The position numbers and the translations under genes were made by a program. The notes below the pieces were generated by a model. That model was not told where the DNA came from, did no database searches, and saw only the letters and a list, made by a program, of their open reading frames with translations. From Turritopsis dohrnii (taxonomy: Eukaryota > Cnidaria > Hydrozoa > Anthoathecata > Oceaniidae): 64,000 bases of DNA. Below, piece by piece: positions 41,765 through 53,879 of this stretch. The stretch is taken from contig BQMF02000604.1 of assembly GCA_027922465.2 (NCBI GenBank), positions 153,866 to 217,865 of the forward strand. Direction: 5' to 3'. Each line of letters starts with the position of its first letter. Position 1 is the stretch's first letter.

Positions 41765-42970
41765 TTTTTATGTTATCATGAGAAAAACTGGTTAGAAAAT
41801 TGTCCTTCTAACTTTAAGCCATTTATTATAGACGTTATGTTGACGATATTTTTGTTCTTTTTTCTTCACAAGAACACGTTTCTCTGTTCAAAAGTTATTT
41901 ATCTAGTCGCCATGCTAACATCAATTTTTCATCTGAGGAGGAAAGTGGTAATAAGATGCCTTTTCTAGATGTTAGCATTGAAAGAGTCAACAGCCAATTT
42001 GCTACTTCTGTTTATCGGAAACCCACTTTTAGCGGATTGTATACTAACTTCACTAGTTTCATTCCCATATCATATAAAATTGGTTTGGTTTCCACCTTGA
42101 TTTTTCGATGTTTTTCGATTTGTTCCAATATGTCACGCTTTCATGAAGAGCTTCTTAAGCTCAAAGAAATCTTTAAGAAAAATGGTTATCCTCTATCTCT
42201 GATTGATAAGTGTATTTGAATATTTTTTGAAAAATTATTTTCTGTATGGGAGACTATTGTTACAGTCCCCAAGAAGGATCTTATTGTTGTTATTCCTTAC
42301 CTGGGTAAACTTTCCTTGCAAACTAGATCCAGGTTGTCCAAGGTTTGTAGGGATAGTTTACCTTGCTGTAAGTTACAAGTTATTTTTAAAACTTCTGTTA
42401 GGTTATCTAGTTTTTTCAAATTCAAGGATAGAGTGAAAAAGGAGCTCTTGTCCGGAGTCGTTTATAAATTTACGTGTGGTGGCTGCAATGCTACCTATAT
42501 TGGTAAAACTAAACAACATCTCAGGGTGAGAGCTTCTGAACACTTAGGCACATCCGCACTCACTGGCAAACATGCAGTTTCTTGTAGAACGGCCATTAAG
42601 GACCATTATTGTCATGTGATCACTCTCTTTGCTTTGACTATTTCAGTATTCTCGCTTCTTCTAGTAACAATTTTCGTTTGGAATTGATGGAGAGTCTTTT
42701 AATCTCTCGGAACTGTCCTGTTTTAAATCGTAATTTAACTTCTATACCATTATTTCTTTACAGTTGAATACTCTGTATTTGCTTTATCACCTTATATGGT
42801 TATTTCTGATATTTATTATTGACACATCAAGGCGTGTTTTTTAGTATATATAGACTGAAATTGTATAAAAATATTTACTTGAAAATGCTGGCTGTGGCCA
42901 GCGAAACGTCGTAATACTTTGTTTTCCTTTTGTTATAATCAATACTATATCGGGATAAATCATACTGTTA
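41765..42970 (+). mobile_element. Penelope-like retroelement with YVDD and GIY-YIG, degenerate
   Basis: Pieces in shifted frames: WLENCPSNFKPF, RRYVDDIFVLFSS with the catalytic YVDD (about 41827-41865), MPFLDVSIER, TSVYRKPTFSGLYTNFTSFI, then VVYKFTCGGCNATYIGKTKQ (GIY-YIG domain) and LLISRNCPVLNRN. It ends with GCTGGCTGTGGCCAGCGAAA and an oligo-T. Several frameshifts. Closer to a full Penelope 3' part than the copy at 22690. Inserted in the intron of the middle gene. Confidence 0.8.
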
Positions 42971-44275
42971 ACAAGGGAAGGGAAAAATGTTCATAGGCTT
43001 TGTTATTTCCTTTTCCCTTTTACTATTTCTAATTTTGCATTTGTTGGTAACAAAGTTTGCGCATCAAAAGGAACTGATTGCCTGGTTCACATATTACTGA
43101 TGATAAATGATACAACAGTTAACTCGAAAGTCTGAGACTATAGCATCCACATTCCTACTGTTTTTTTTAGGTTGACATTATGCAAATATTTTTATACCAT
43201 ACACATTTCTAATGGAACAGCCATGTATATTTATTTGGATATACTGGAAATAAATCTTTACTTACATAATTACTTAATTTTTTCAGTAACTAATAGTTGT
43301 CTCATTCTTATACTGTTCTTATAACTGCAAATTCAATCATGATAGTTTTAGCTTGGCTGCTTGGAATGCTCTTCTATTGTTTTGTTTTCCTGATGTTTAT
43401 GATCTTTTCACTTTTAAAAAGAGCATCAATCGCTTCCTTTTGTCTTCTTAATGCTTCTATCTGTTTTTTCTTCTTTGTTTTTCCTTCTTTGTTTTTTCTT
43501 CTTTTGTGATCCCTTGTGATAAAGGAGAGGCAAATGAAACATTTTGACACCAGTGTGAACAGTCCTCTTTTGAAACAACACTCACTTAAATAAAAACATA
43601 TACTGTATCCTTAGGAATAGTCCTAGTGAACCCTTTAACCAACTTCAAATGAAAGTATTGCTTTGCATTCGATTCTCATCATACAACAGATGATTGTAAG
43701 GGATGTCCTGCAACAGTCCTGCAACAGGATGCATATTGATAGTAGCAATAAGGTTTGTTGAAATGTATAAAAATTATGTAATAATAATAACTGCTTTCAG
43801 TTTCCTTTAACAGCCTTTTGTAAACCGCTACTGCAATAACATTATTTTTTATCAAAATGTGCTGTTTTTTATCTGATGGGAATTTTGTTAATAGTCTCAA
43901 TTTTTAGTACTTCCCTATCAGAAAGACATTGTGGAGGTCATTTATTTGCACTTGTTACATTTTCATTTTATATATTTTCATTTTATATATTTTCATTTTA
44001 TATTGTTGAATGCCATCAGTATTATAAACATTTTGTTCATGTATGTCCTCTTTCACTTTTATAAAAACTTGGAAAGTTGAACGCTCACTGCTGTTTAATT
44101 GGACATTCATTTCTATTTTTTAACAACTAATCAGAAAGTTAAAATTCAAATTCAAAAATATGTATCCTTTATTCTCTGAAGCATCACATTTATTTTAGAC
44201 TTTACCAGCAAGGAATTACATATACCCAACCTATTTTTACTAATGTTTTCTGTGCTTCTTCTTTCTACTTACTAG
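42971..44275. other. Middle-gene intron with short tandem repeat
   Basis: Three units of TTTCATTTTATATA at 43961-44005. 43560-43700 matches 55430-55530 of gene 2. No coding feature. Confidence 0.4.
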
Positions 44276-44394
44276 ATTTCTGTCCGTATAGTGTTTCAGA
44301 AGGTCACAGACAATTTCAACATGACAATAATGCAGAAACCTTGGTTCTTACAAGACCAATGATGTTTTTATCAACTCCAACAAGTAAACTTTTT
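44276..44394 (+). pseudogene. NIDO module 2, exon A (middle gene), mutated
   Basis: DFCPYSVSEGHRQFQHDNNA, TRPMMFLSTPTSKLF. Splice sites and frame are intact, but the invariant YPYG is CPYS. The gene 2 counterpart (55652-55770) keeps YPYG. No exon B follows. Confidence 0.7.
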
Positions 44395-45290
44395 GTAAGT
44401 CATCACCTTCATAATAATCCCTTTTTCATTGAAAGACCTTGAAGGAACGCTAGATTTATGATTGTATAAACAAGTGGGGAACAAATTGTGAATGTTATAA
44501 AGTGAAGTCGAAACAACTGTAATTATGGTACTCTACTGTGCTTAATTAATTGCAATTTTTCAAATTTTTCACCCCCAAAATCAAATTATTATGACCCCCC
44601 CCCCCCCCCCCCCCCAACTCACAAAACACTGTTTTGTACTATATAAAGTATAACTATACAACACTTGTAATAAGAGTGCTTGCAGGAAAAAGCCAAACCT
44701 TATCTCACTTCCACAGTTTCCACCCCCACCCCCACTTTATTATCAACGCCCCCCCCCCCCCCCCCCCCCCCCTATTTTATGTAATTTTGGGAAAATTCCC
44801 TGTGGTGTATTTTATAATGCCCCCCCCCCCCCCCCCCCATTTTATAATTTTTTCCCCGGAGTACCCCCCTGCTTATTTGGAAAAAAAACTACGAAAAACC
44901 ACAAGTAAAATCCAAAAACCACAAGAAAAACAAACAACTACGAGAAGAAACCATAACTTGTGTGATTACGATTACGATTTCGCTTTTAAAAACATTGAAA
45001 CATTGAGGCTGCCTGGAAAAACGTGTTTCTTAAAAAAAAAACGTGTCGCTACACATTGTAACAGTTTTTACACAGTATCAAATATATATATATATGTTGT
45101 TTTCTAAAGTAACACAGGGTCTATTCCATCAAGGCAATTTTGAACGTTTTGGATCAACTGCTGGGAAGCAATGTACCTGTTGTGCACTTTTTTCCATTGG
45201 GTTTTCTGTAGCCAAAAATTTGGGAACATGGGATTCTACAGATGTTGATTTTGTTGTAGACAATGGGGATCTGATTTACCAAAAATTAAA
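44395..45290. other. Homopolymer-C tracts, no gene
   Basis: Long C runs at about 44597-44616, 44749-44772 and 44820-44838, separated by TTTTAT-rich DNA. They produce a false Pro-rich ORF. Run lengths are likely to vary between individuals or to be misassembled. Confidence 0.6.
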
Positions 45291-45524
45291 TACCGTATTC
45301 TCTCTCTAATAAGCCCCTAAATGTAAGTTATAAGTACAAAATCTTATTTCGTTGCCATGAAAAATACAGTTGTTAGTATTCTTTTATGATAAAAAGAAAT
45401 GCCTCGTTCACAGCTAGCATGACCATTTCAAAATTTTTTGTAAGCGCCCCTCTCTAATACGCGCCCTTCTAATTTCCAAAAATATTTTATAAGCGCCCGG
45501 GCACTTATTAGAGAGAATATGGTA
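45291..45524. mobile_element. MITE TACCGTATTCTCTCT, copy 1 (234 bp)
   Basis: TACCGTATTCTCTCTCTAAT at the left, ATTAGAGAGAATATGGTA at the right; interior has AAGCGCCCGGGCACTTAT palindromes. No ORF. Confidence 0.72.
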
Positions 45525-46892
45525 TCGACAAATATTTAGTATTTACAGACCTTCCATCTGAAATTGAAATAATATTTCTCATCTTTACTGTGGAGTTTTT
45601 ATATAGGTTTTACAGTTGTTTTATGCTTAAAGAAACTTTGAATCACTAGTTTATTTTACAGCTTTGACAGATACAGTATGTTTTGTTATTTTTATTTTTC
45701 TGTTAATCCAGTATACATTGTTTATTCTTGCTTCATATTTTGTTTTGCTTTGTTGTTATTTTATTTAAAGTTTATAAAGGTTTGTGTCCGTGCAGCTTCG
45801 CTTAGTTTTTTTTCTAATCATTTTGTTAAGTTATCTTCTGTTCAGCATTTAAGGAATATAAAAATTTAAAACTGAATTTTTTCTCTTTGTCTTCATATAG
45901 ACATATATAGTTCATATATAGTTTTGGCGCAAAAAAATGCACCAAAATAAAACTGATTAATTTACTGATTAAACATTTTGTTTATTAACTCTGAACTTTA
46001 TCATTTTGTAATTACCTTAAGTGGAGAAGTTTTGGCCCAAAAAATTGCACCAAATTTACAGTGAGCTGTACCAAATATATAAATCTTTTCTTCGAAAAAC
46101 ATATAAATAGTCTAAAATTAGTGTAAATTTTGACCAAGAAGTCCGAATTGCGCCAAATTTAAAATAATCTTGGCTGCACAAAATCAAACCTGCGCCAAAT
46201 AAATCGAATTGACTGTGCACCAAAATTTCATCATTTAGGTATTTTGCCAAACTCATATTTTCATTTGGGCAGTTTCTCTATTTGAGCCTTAAATTGAAAT
46301 TAATTTTACTTTAAAAACATAGAATGAAAAGTTTAGAAAGGGTTGTTTACTTTTAGCATTTTGCATGGAATTTTTACTCCATATTTAAGGTTTTAATACT
46401 ACTAATTTTAGATAATATGTGCGGTTCATTAGTATTTAATCCTAAATTTCAGATGTAAATATTTGCTGCTAGTTATTGTATCATACTTATATAACCATTT
46501 CATTTGTTTCGTTGTCTCTTGTCTGCTTATACCCCTGACAAACTTTTTGCATAAAAATTGACAAGTGTTGACATCTTTTGTACAATTTTTGAAACTAATG
46601 ACCATCATAACTACCATTCTACTTAACTTTTTTGACTGAAGTTTTTATATTAAGCCTGCATAAAAAATTTTCAAATTCAAAATTTTCGAACAGCAAAATA
46701 CCAATACAGACAAAATAAAAAAACCCATCAAAATATATGCTAATGGTCTTATTTTGAAAGGTCGGCATAATAATTTCAGAGACCTCTAACGCCGGCCCTA
46801 ATACCGCCACTCAAAAAATAACGCCATTTAAGGCCGGTGTAATAAGGATCGATAAGGTAAATTAAAGTTCTGAAACATTTGTAAGTTTCAAA
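45525..46892. other. Stretch with a minisatellite-like CACCAAA/CGCCAAAT motif
   Basis: Between 45926 and 46220 the phrase GCGCCAAAT or TGCACCAAAAT recurs about every 40-60 bases in both orientations. Otherwise AT-rich without a gene. Confidence 0.35.
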
Positions 46893-47348
46893 TACCGTAT
46901 TCTCTCTAATAAGCGCCTGGGCGCTTATAAAATTTTTTTAGAAATTAGGGGGGCGCTTATTAGAGAGGGGCGCTAATTGGAGAGGGGCGCTTATAAAAAC
47001 ATTTTAAAATGGTCATGCTAGCTGTGAACGAGGCATTGCTTTTTATCATTAAAGAGTAAAGACAACTGTATTTTTCATGGCAACGAAATAAGATTTTGTA
47101 CTTATAACTTAAATCTAGACATCACAAAAACATAGCCTTCCGTTTCTATTACAGAATATTCGTGTTTGGTTCAAAGTTCTAATTACCGCCCGGGCGCTTA
47201 TAAATTTCTGAGTAATGTCTAGTCACTCTATAAGCGCCCGGGCACTTATTGGAGAGGGGCGCTTATAAAAATATTTTTGACTAGAAGGGGACGCTTATTG
47301 GAGAGGGGCGCTTACTGGAGAGGGGCGCTAGTTAGAGAGAATACGGTA
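46893..47348. mobile_element. MITE TACCGTATTCTCTCT, copy 2 (456 bp)
   Basis: TACCGTATTCTCTCTAATAA and GTTAGAGAGAATACGGTA ends. Interior has repeated GAGAGGGGCGCTTAT and CGCCCGGGCGCTTATAAA units, longer than copy 1 by extra repeat units. Copies 1 and 2 share the segment GGTCATGCTAGCTGTGAACG on the + or - strand. Confidence 0.74.
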
Positions 47349-47860
47349 TGCAGGTTTTACCTTTTGGGAATGCATAGTTCAACGAATTTAGAGTTGTCAA
47401 TTTATATAAGCGTTCACCCTTCAAGATTGAACATTTTAAAGCATGACCCAGCATGGTTTGGGGGAGGTTTACCTAACCTACTTTTCTGCGAGTGAGAAGA
47501 AAAAGCATAAGCGTATTTTTCGACGCAATTCCAACACATAAATTTGTTATAATATCACATTTTATTTTAAAATTTCAAATTAAAATATCTACAAATAACC
47601 CTTAGTTTTCACGCTCCTTGGCCTGTCTCAGATGTCTACAAACTCTAGAAATGTAGAGTAAAAGTATATAATACAGTTAAAATGAAAAAACAAAGCAAAA
47701 TAAAAAACTCCTATTCTTCAGGCAATAAATAACAGTAAAGCTTTAAGTCGTGACCTGTTGCAGCCATGCGGCTTGTTAATGTTATTTATGAGAAGCTCTT
47801 TTGATCTGACAAGCTGATTTGTAATATTTCCTTTGGAACTATTTCTATTTTTTATCTCAG

Positions 47861-48050
47861 TTATGCCATCACTGATGAGTGCAACGAAACAAGTCACAGT
47901 TATGTTACTTCGAAAAGCACAGAAGATGGTGAAGGTCTTGTAAAGCAGACTGAAAAGAAAATCATTAAATCGTTCATATCTTTTTTTCAACGTTGGTGAT
48001 GCTCCAATGAGCAAGGAATATGCAAGAATAATATGATTGATGAGCATTAA
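47861..48050 (+). pseudogene. Dead copy of the gene 1 last exon
   Basis: After TTTATCTCAG it repeats [15 protein letters not shown], then loses bases near the KKSVTFNEE region, shifts frame and meets TGA (RWstop), while the DNA still matches to the final GATGAGCAT. SYVTL has become SYVTS. The preceding intron and the 3' flank (51540-51660) also match gene 1. Confidence 0.82.
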
Positions 48051-48595
48051 CAATACTTGCCATTACTTTGGTTGAAAACATTTTGGGGAGAGTCTGAAAA
48101 TGCAGCTTATTATGGATTTTTGAAGGGACTCAATTTCGTGGATTGAAGTTATTTTCAATATTTCGCAGATATATGCTTTCCTTTATGTTGTATATAGAGT
48201 TTCCGTCCTTGATAAAATTGGCATTTTTTAAGCTTCTTTTAAAACTTAAGAACCTATTATAAAGAAATCAGTTGAATTGAAAAAAAAAAGGATTCTGCAG
48301 CCTGATATTCTGATGATTAATATTTTTTCTTATACAGTATCATTTGAATCAAAAGAATAAAATAGTTTTCTCATAACAAAAGCACTTACTATTTAAAGCT
48401 TATCTATATATACTAATTCGCAATCGTGTGCAACACATTTAACTTAGAGAGTGTTGTGTTTTTTCTAAATTTACGGTCAAAATCTTCTTAATCGTGGTCA
48501 TTTTTTCGTTAGACCATTGATAATTGACGATTAGTATAATAGCGCGCGGCGTGACGTCAGTTATTTTTGTCGTATCACGCGGGATTCATTGTATT

Positions 48596-50914
48596 CCCAG
48601 TGGGCACAGGTCGTCCATCGGACGTCCAGCGGACGTACTAATTTCGTCCTAACGTCCACGTACGCTTGAAGACGTCCAATGGACGTCTATTTTAGTCCAA
48701 GGTCATCAATAGACGTCCATTCGACGTCTGAGTTTGTCTTCTATTTTTAATCTAAAAGTTAAAATTTAATTTTAAAACTCGATCGGCAGTTGTACTCAAA
48801 TCACTTGCTACACAAACATCCATCGTGTACAGTTGACTCTAATATCGAAATTTTCGTTCGAGGTAGGGAGAATTTCGGGATAGAGTGTAGTTTAGTAAAC
48901 TACAATCTAATCTATTTTTTACTTCTTTATCTCTAACTTTCTCTAACTCGAACAAATTTGCTGGTCTCTTGCGAGTTCGAGATAGAGAGAGTTCAGTTTT
49001 CGTTGGTTCAGTTTGATTATGTAGAATGTCCGTGCGAACGTTCCACGTATTGTGCGTAAACTAAAATAAAATACGGGGGTCAGAATACTAAATCTGGTCA
49101 TATAACTTGGTTTTAAACGTGATAAATATCGTGTTTTATCGTGCACAAATTTTACCTATTTTGTTTATTTGAAATTTTTTCAATTAAATTCAATATCTAA
49201 TGAAAACTTTTCTGATGAGTGAAATAGCTTTGTAAATACACCCCCGTCTAGTTTTGACGTTCGATATAAAACATTCCATCAAGATCAAGATTCTACCATC
49301 AAGATTCTACCGTTACATCAGAAGAAAACATTGGATAGGCGAACTGATAGACGAACTGCCAACAACTATTACAACATACACCATATAATGTAAGTCAATA
49401 TTCTGTGCTGTAAGCAAAAGTTCTTTGGTTGCTTTCTTTTTGTACTACAAAAAGTTTACAGAGTATGACAAACTGTGCCATCAAAAGATTTTAAAAGATT
49501 TAAACTTTACACCTCAGTAAAAGCATATCATAAATATTTTAATTAATAACCAATATGATTCTGGGCAACACATCTGTACACACACTTTAATATTGAAGTA
49601 ATCATTAACCACATGTAACAAAAATCTACTCTCTTAAAGGTCCAAAGCCAGAAGCTTACTGTCTCTCTCACTGGTCAACTCCATCTGAAGACTTGCGAAA
49701 ATATGAGCTGTTGGAAACTCTCCTGGAAATCGGATCAAAAGACGAAGCTGAACAGATGATAAATATTTCAACCACGAGGAGGAATCCGGTAAGTTGTCAT
49801 AAGTGTATGATGAATTACGTAAAGCAAATTTCTAAGGAGCATAGCTTACGTTTAAATTTCAAAATTTAGGTGAAGAAGACCATGCAGAAATCTTTGAAAA
49901 GACTTAGCCCTGTAAAAGATGATGATTCGACGGTTGAAGACAGAAACCATCAAGATGACTTACGTAATTATTCTTTTTTACTGAATACCACCTTCAATCT
50001 GTACCCAGACTTTAGCTATTACTTACTGGAGTAGAAAGCATAATTACTTTATACCAGCAGCACCAGCATAAGTTTTGTTTATATTGAACAGTGAATCTAA
50101 TTTATGATACATCTGCTTTAAAACAGGAGTGATTTTGCTTGCCTTATATTATTTATTTGTGTATCACACTTCATATATTTAGAACAAATTTCATCACTAA
50201 AAAGACTGGCTCATCTAGCCTCTGAAACACCGGCTTGTGCTGACTTTGGACACAAGTGACAGTTTATTTTCTTCACAGAATTCTCTTTCTGGTATATTAA
50301 ATTTATATATTGAGTTTCTTTGTTACCTTTACCATCTATGAGATACCAAAATCATTAATTTCTTTAAAAAAAAACGGCCTAAGGTCCTAAAAAGACGTCA
50401 TTTGGACGTCATTTGGACGTCCTTGTGCCCACTGGGTTTATGATTGACATAAGCGTGTATTATAACTGAATCATACTTTTGTATTCCAGGCGCATTGACT
50501 GAATGACATCACAAGAACGGAATCGACACGTTAATTAGTGACCTTTTGAAAAGGGAGAAAAGTAAAAGGCACATCTAGAAGATGATGAACACGAACGCGG
50601 AAAATAATGTAAATTTTTACGATTCATGATTATAATCTGTAAATACAATTTAAAAACATGGAATGGACATGCTTTTTTCAATTCTCTATTCAATCTCCAT
50701 CCTGTGAAGAGCTTTTTCTTATCCCAATGGGCGTCCTCTGGACGGTCAATTTTGTGGAAAAAACGACGTCCATACGACGTCCTCTGCAGACGTGGACGAA
50801 AAGCGTTTCATTTGGTACGTGTTTTGGACGTCCTCTGGTCGTCCAAAGTGGACGTCCTAAGGTCCTAAAAAGACGTCATTTGGACGTCATTTGGACGTCC
50901 TTGTGCCCACTGGG
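48596..50914. mobile_element. TIR element CCCAGTGGGCACA with GACGTC subterminal repeats, composite
   Basis: Left end CCCAGTGGGCACAGGTCGTC; right end GACGTCCTTGTGCCCACTGGG. An identical right end also occurs at 50436 and a left-like end (CCCAATGGGCGTCC) at 50723, so this is either two elements of 1841 and 192 bp or one that captured another. Subterminal GGACGTC units occur more than ten times. Host bases at the junction suggest a TT duplication. It carries the exons described below. Confidence 0.72.
49640..50034 (+). CDS. Two spliced coding exons inside the TIR element (unrecognised protein)
   Basis: Exon 49640-49788 (acceptor TTAAAG, donor CCG|GTAAGT) reads PKPEAYCLSHWSTPSEDLRK, YELLETLLEIGSKDEAEQMI. 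Exon from 49870 (acceptor AATTTAG) reads VKKTMQKSLKRLSPVKDDDS, TVEDRNHQDDLRNYSF and stops at 50034; a donor GTAATT at about 49964 could end it earlier. The frame is open across the junction in phase 0 and codon use looks coding. A GTAAGT at 49389 may end a 5' untranslated exon. I do not recognise the family; captured host gene or element-encoded protein are both possible. Confidence 0.5.
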
Positions 50915-51285
50915 TTGCATCCCCAATCGAACGCGACGTTTTTGGGGAAATATGTCGAGAACCAATAGCGATAACTGACGTTTTGTAGGGTCGGCAACAC
51001 GGGTGATGGGGTAACGCAACATTTGGGCCTAAATTTTATTTGGTACTGCGGCTATGACGTCATCAAAATCTTTGATTGATGATATCTCTGCAACGGTTGG
51101 TCGTAGCGAAACGATCCCATACATTTTTTTGATCAGTTTTTCGAGCTCTACAACATGGGTACACTTTCCATTTCCAATTCGGTAATTAAAATTTTCGTCA
51201 CGGGGTACACACACGGGAACGCGTCGTATTTCTGCAGATTCTTTTCGTAATTAAAGCCGTAAAAAACTTTTACGCGAGATACTAG

Positions 51286-52537
51286 TAGCACAATAAAACG
51301 AAATAATTTAACAGAGGATAATATAGTTAGTAACCTATTACATATCATCTGTTACGTCAAAAGTCACCATTATAAACATTGACATCTCTTGTACTGTAAT
51401 AATAATCTTAAGTAAAAGAAACTAATCCCCAGGGATTTATATTCAAGGTAAAAACAATTTGGATGTTTTTTTGTTTTTAATATTTTTCAATTTTCAAATT
51501 TGCACAAATTTCTCACAATAAATACAGTAGTATCAAGTCAATAAGTAGTATCAAATCGATTGCCCAGCTTGCAAGATTTTCCAAGGATAGATCTTCTTAG
51601 CAGTATCATGAGACTAGTGTTACAATTGTAAATAAAAGTTGCTAGTTGTATTTATTTTCAAGTTCGATTTGTGTTTCTAACTACATAGGTGTTCATCGTC
51701 GCCTTTCTTCCTTGTACCTCAATACACATTAGTGGTTTTAAACCTTGTATTGAGCAATTAATTTTTAAAAAAAATATCTCCTGTATCTTTAATAGTGTTT
51801 GTTTTTTCCAACATCCCTGCTAGTTGTTTCTTTTGAATTTTAACAGTCACAATACTAGTCTTAAGAATGTAATGATTGCAAAATAAACATGTTTGTCATG
51901 TTTACAAGTTCAATTTAGGTTAGATACCTTCCCTAGCGATGTTCTGTTTATTATTTTCCAACAGCCTTATTGCTCATTTCTTTTGGGGTTTTTTTGCACA
52001 TTTTAATTGTTCGTTTTATTTTTCATATTCTGTTTTCTGTCACCCCTTTGCATTCTACTTTCGGCAATGTCAACCTTTAAGCACTGTTTTGAATGCAGCA
52101 TGATTGTAAGGAATAATAATTTAGACAATGAAAAAAAAAAGGTTCTCAATATTGATAATAGTTACTGACTGTTTTGTTTGTTTTACAAGTAGTTGTGAGG
52201 GTTTACTGGATAAATATTGAAATGAAAGCTGTTGTTTTTTTTTTAAAAATGCTGATTTAATCTCATAATTTCTTCCTATAGACATATTGTTTGTAAAGTT
52301 AAAATGAATGTTTTAAAAGTTTGATGAATAAGAAGAATAAAACTTGAAATTTTATCCATTACCATATTCTGTAATGTTACAGGTGTAAGAGAAATTTAAA
52401 TGAAATAATTATTTTTTTTATAAATATTAATTTCCATTATTATTTTCTTTATAAGTGTTTATAGGTGCAGATTTAAATGTTAGAGTTCTTAAGACACAAT
52501 GTTTTAGCATATTTTTAAATTAATAGTAGTACCAAGT
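51286..52537. other. Intergenic DNA between the dead tail exon and gene 2
   Basis: 51540-51660 and 52120-52530 match 38000-38110 and 38440-38690, the stretch between gene 1 and the middle gene. This shows the duplicated block includes the intergenic space. The promoter of gene 2 must lie here, but I cannot point to it. Confidence 0.5.
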
Positions 52538-52592
52538 ATGTATATTATTGCCTTTAATTTAATGGCATTATTAGCTGTGACATTGGGTGTAG
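52538..52592 (+). CDS. Signal-peptide exon of gene 2
   Basis: ATG at 52538: MYIIAFNLMALLAVTLGV, then G|GTAAGT. Length and phase equal those of the middle-gene copy, with differences mostly between hydrophobic residues, as expected of a signal peptide. Confidence 0.72.
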
Positions 52593-53050
52593 GTAAGTTT
52601 CTAATGATATTTCTTATGTTTACAAAATGTTTGGATATTGATCATCAGTTATTGTTATTGTAGGAGAGAAATGGGTCAAACGGTTTCATTATGTAGCAAT
52701 GTTTAGTGCATTGTTTTAATTGAGTTTATTAGTCAAGTGGGTGGTTGACTTCTTCAATCTATTCAATTTCTTATTAAAAACACTTCAAAAATTATTAGTG
52801 CACTGTTAGACATGTTATAACCTCAGCAGTGTCGTGTTTTTCAACTTCAATTTTAATTTTGATTTAAATATTGAGAATTTATTTGAACTTGTATTTATCA
52901 ATATAAATTTTGGGCATTCTTTACAAAAGCTAATTCGATGGCCAAAACTAACTAAATTAACTAGACATTGCAACTATATGTTTTCTAAAACTCGCTTCTG
53001 TGAATGTTAATTAGTTAATAAAAGTTAAAATGTTCTTTTTCTTCCTATAG

Positions 53051-53879
53051 AGTTTTATCCATATGGATTAGATTATGGTGATTCTGAAATGGATAAAGAC
53101 CAAAATTATGCCTTGTTAAACCTTACGAAGCCGATGTTACTATTTTCTGTTCCTTTGACACAAGTGGAGGTAAATGAATCAACATAGTTTGATATCTACC
53201 TGAACACGTACAGGTCTTACCATAAGAATAGAACTGTAGTAGTTAAATGCCACATCTTAAACATATTTCAAGTTTCTGTAGCAGTTTTAGGAATATTGTC
53301 GCCTTTTTCAGACATAAGAATAAACTTCTTAATTGTTCTGTATTGAACCTTTTGTCAGATTCTATTTGTCTGTGTTCCAAAAAAATGTATGCTGTAATTG
53401 TCTTACTTTGCTATAGATTAAAACTGGGATGGTAAATGTAATTACAGAGCGAAGAGTAATCCTTCATATCTATAACTATTATATCAATCACAAAGGTGGT
53501 ACTGTTTTTTTTCGTGAAAGTGTGGCAAAATCAGATCTTACATTGGCAACCTCTGATGTCCAAAGATTAACTAATGACAATAGCTTTGTTGCAAATCACT
53601 CTATCATTACTACTTTTATAGAATTACCAATTTATGTTGGTTTTCTTAAAACACTCTTCACTTATCAGGCTGTTCTTGTATCTAATGGTACTGCAACATA
53701 TGTTATTTTGAATTATCAGCGATTAGATGAACCAAATGCAAAAGTAGGTTACGAGGATAAGTTTTGTGCAGAGCAGTCATTCATTTCAATGAAAAGAAGC
53801 CGATCACTTTTATCTACTTCAAACATTGGTGTGATGGGAAGGCATGTGTTTTTACTTACAAATAAGTGCAAAAAGAAAG
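53051..53879 (+). CDS. Gene 2 NIDO module 1 (exons 53051-53169 and 53417-53879)
   Basis: Exon A: EFYPYGLDYGDSEMD, LLNLTKPMLLFS, TQVE. Exon B: IKTGMVNVITERRVILHIYN, GGTVFFRE, FTYQAVLVSNGTATYVILNY, AKVGYEDKFC and TSNIGVMGRHVFLLTNKC. At 463 nt exon B is the shortest whole one; the region before GGTVFF lacks the usual PYGLD. Acceptor GCTATAG, donor GGTATT. Confidence 0.83.

Larger units (their letters stand above)
38696..48050 (+). pseudogene. Middle gene of the array: 5' end and last exon of a NIDO-RTK, interior lost
   Basis: A signal-peptide exon (38696-38750), one module with a truncated exon B (39917-40505) and a second exon A (44276-44394) match the first exons of gene 2. The next recognisable piece is a mutated copy of the last exon of gene 1 (47861-48050). 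Modules 2B onward, FN3, membrane and kinase exons are missing. Flanking intron sequence also matches gene 2 (for example 41580-41680 against 54325-54425). I read this as a third receptor gene collapsed by internal deletion and then invaded by transposons. Confidence 0.7.
48413..51285 (+). mobile_element. Helitron copy split by a GACGTC-rich TIR element
   Basis: 5' end A|TCTATATATACTAATTCGC; 3' end ACTTTTACGCGAGATACTAG|T. The Helitron interior breaks after GGGATTCATTGTATT (48595) and resumes at TTGCATCCCCAATCG (50915). Confidence 0.78.

Noticed and set aside
43961..44005. Short direct repeats as a CRISPR array
   Set aside because: Three tandem AT-rich units without spacers in eukaryotic DNA; a simple tandem repeat.
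44634..45107. 157-codon proline-rich ORF
   Set aside because: Created by homopolymer C tracts; no coding signature and no partner exons.
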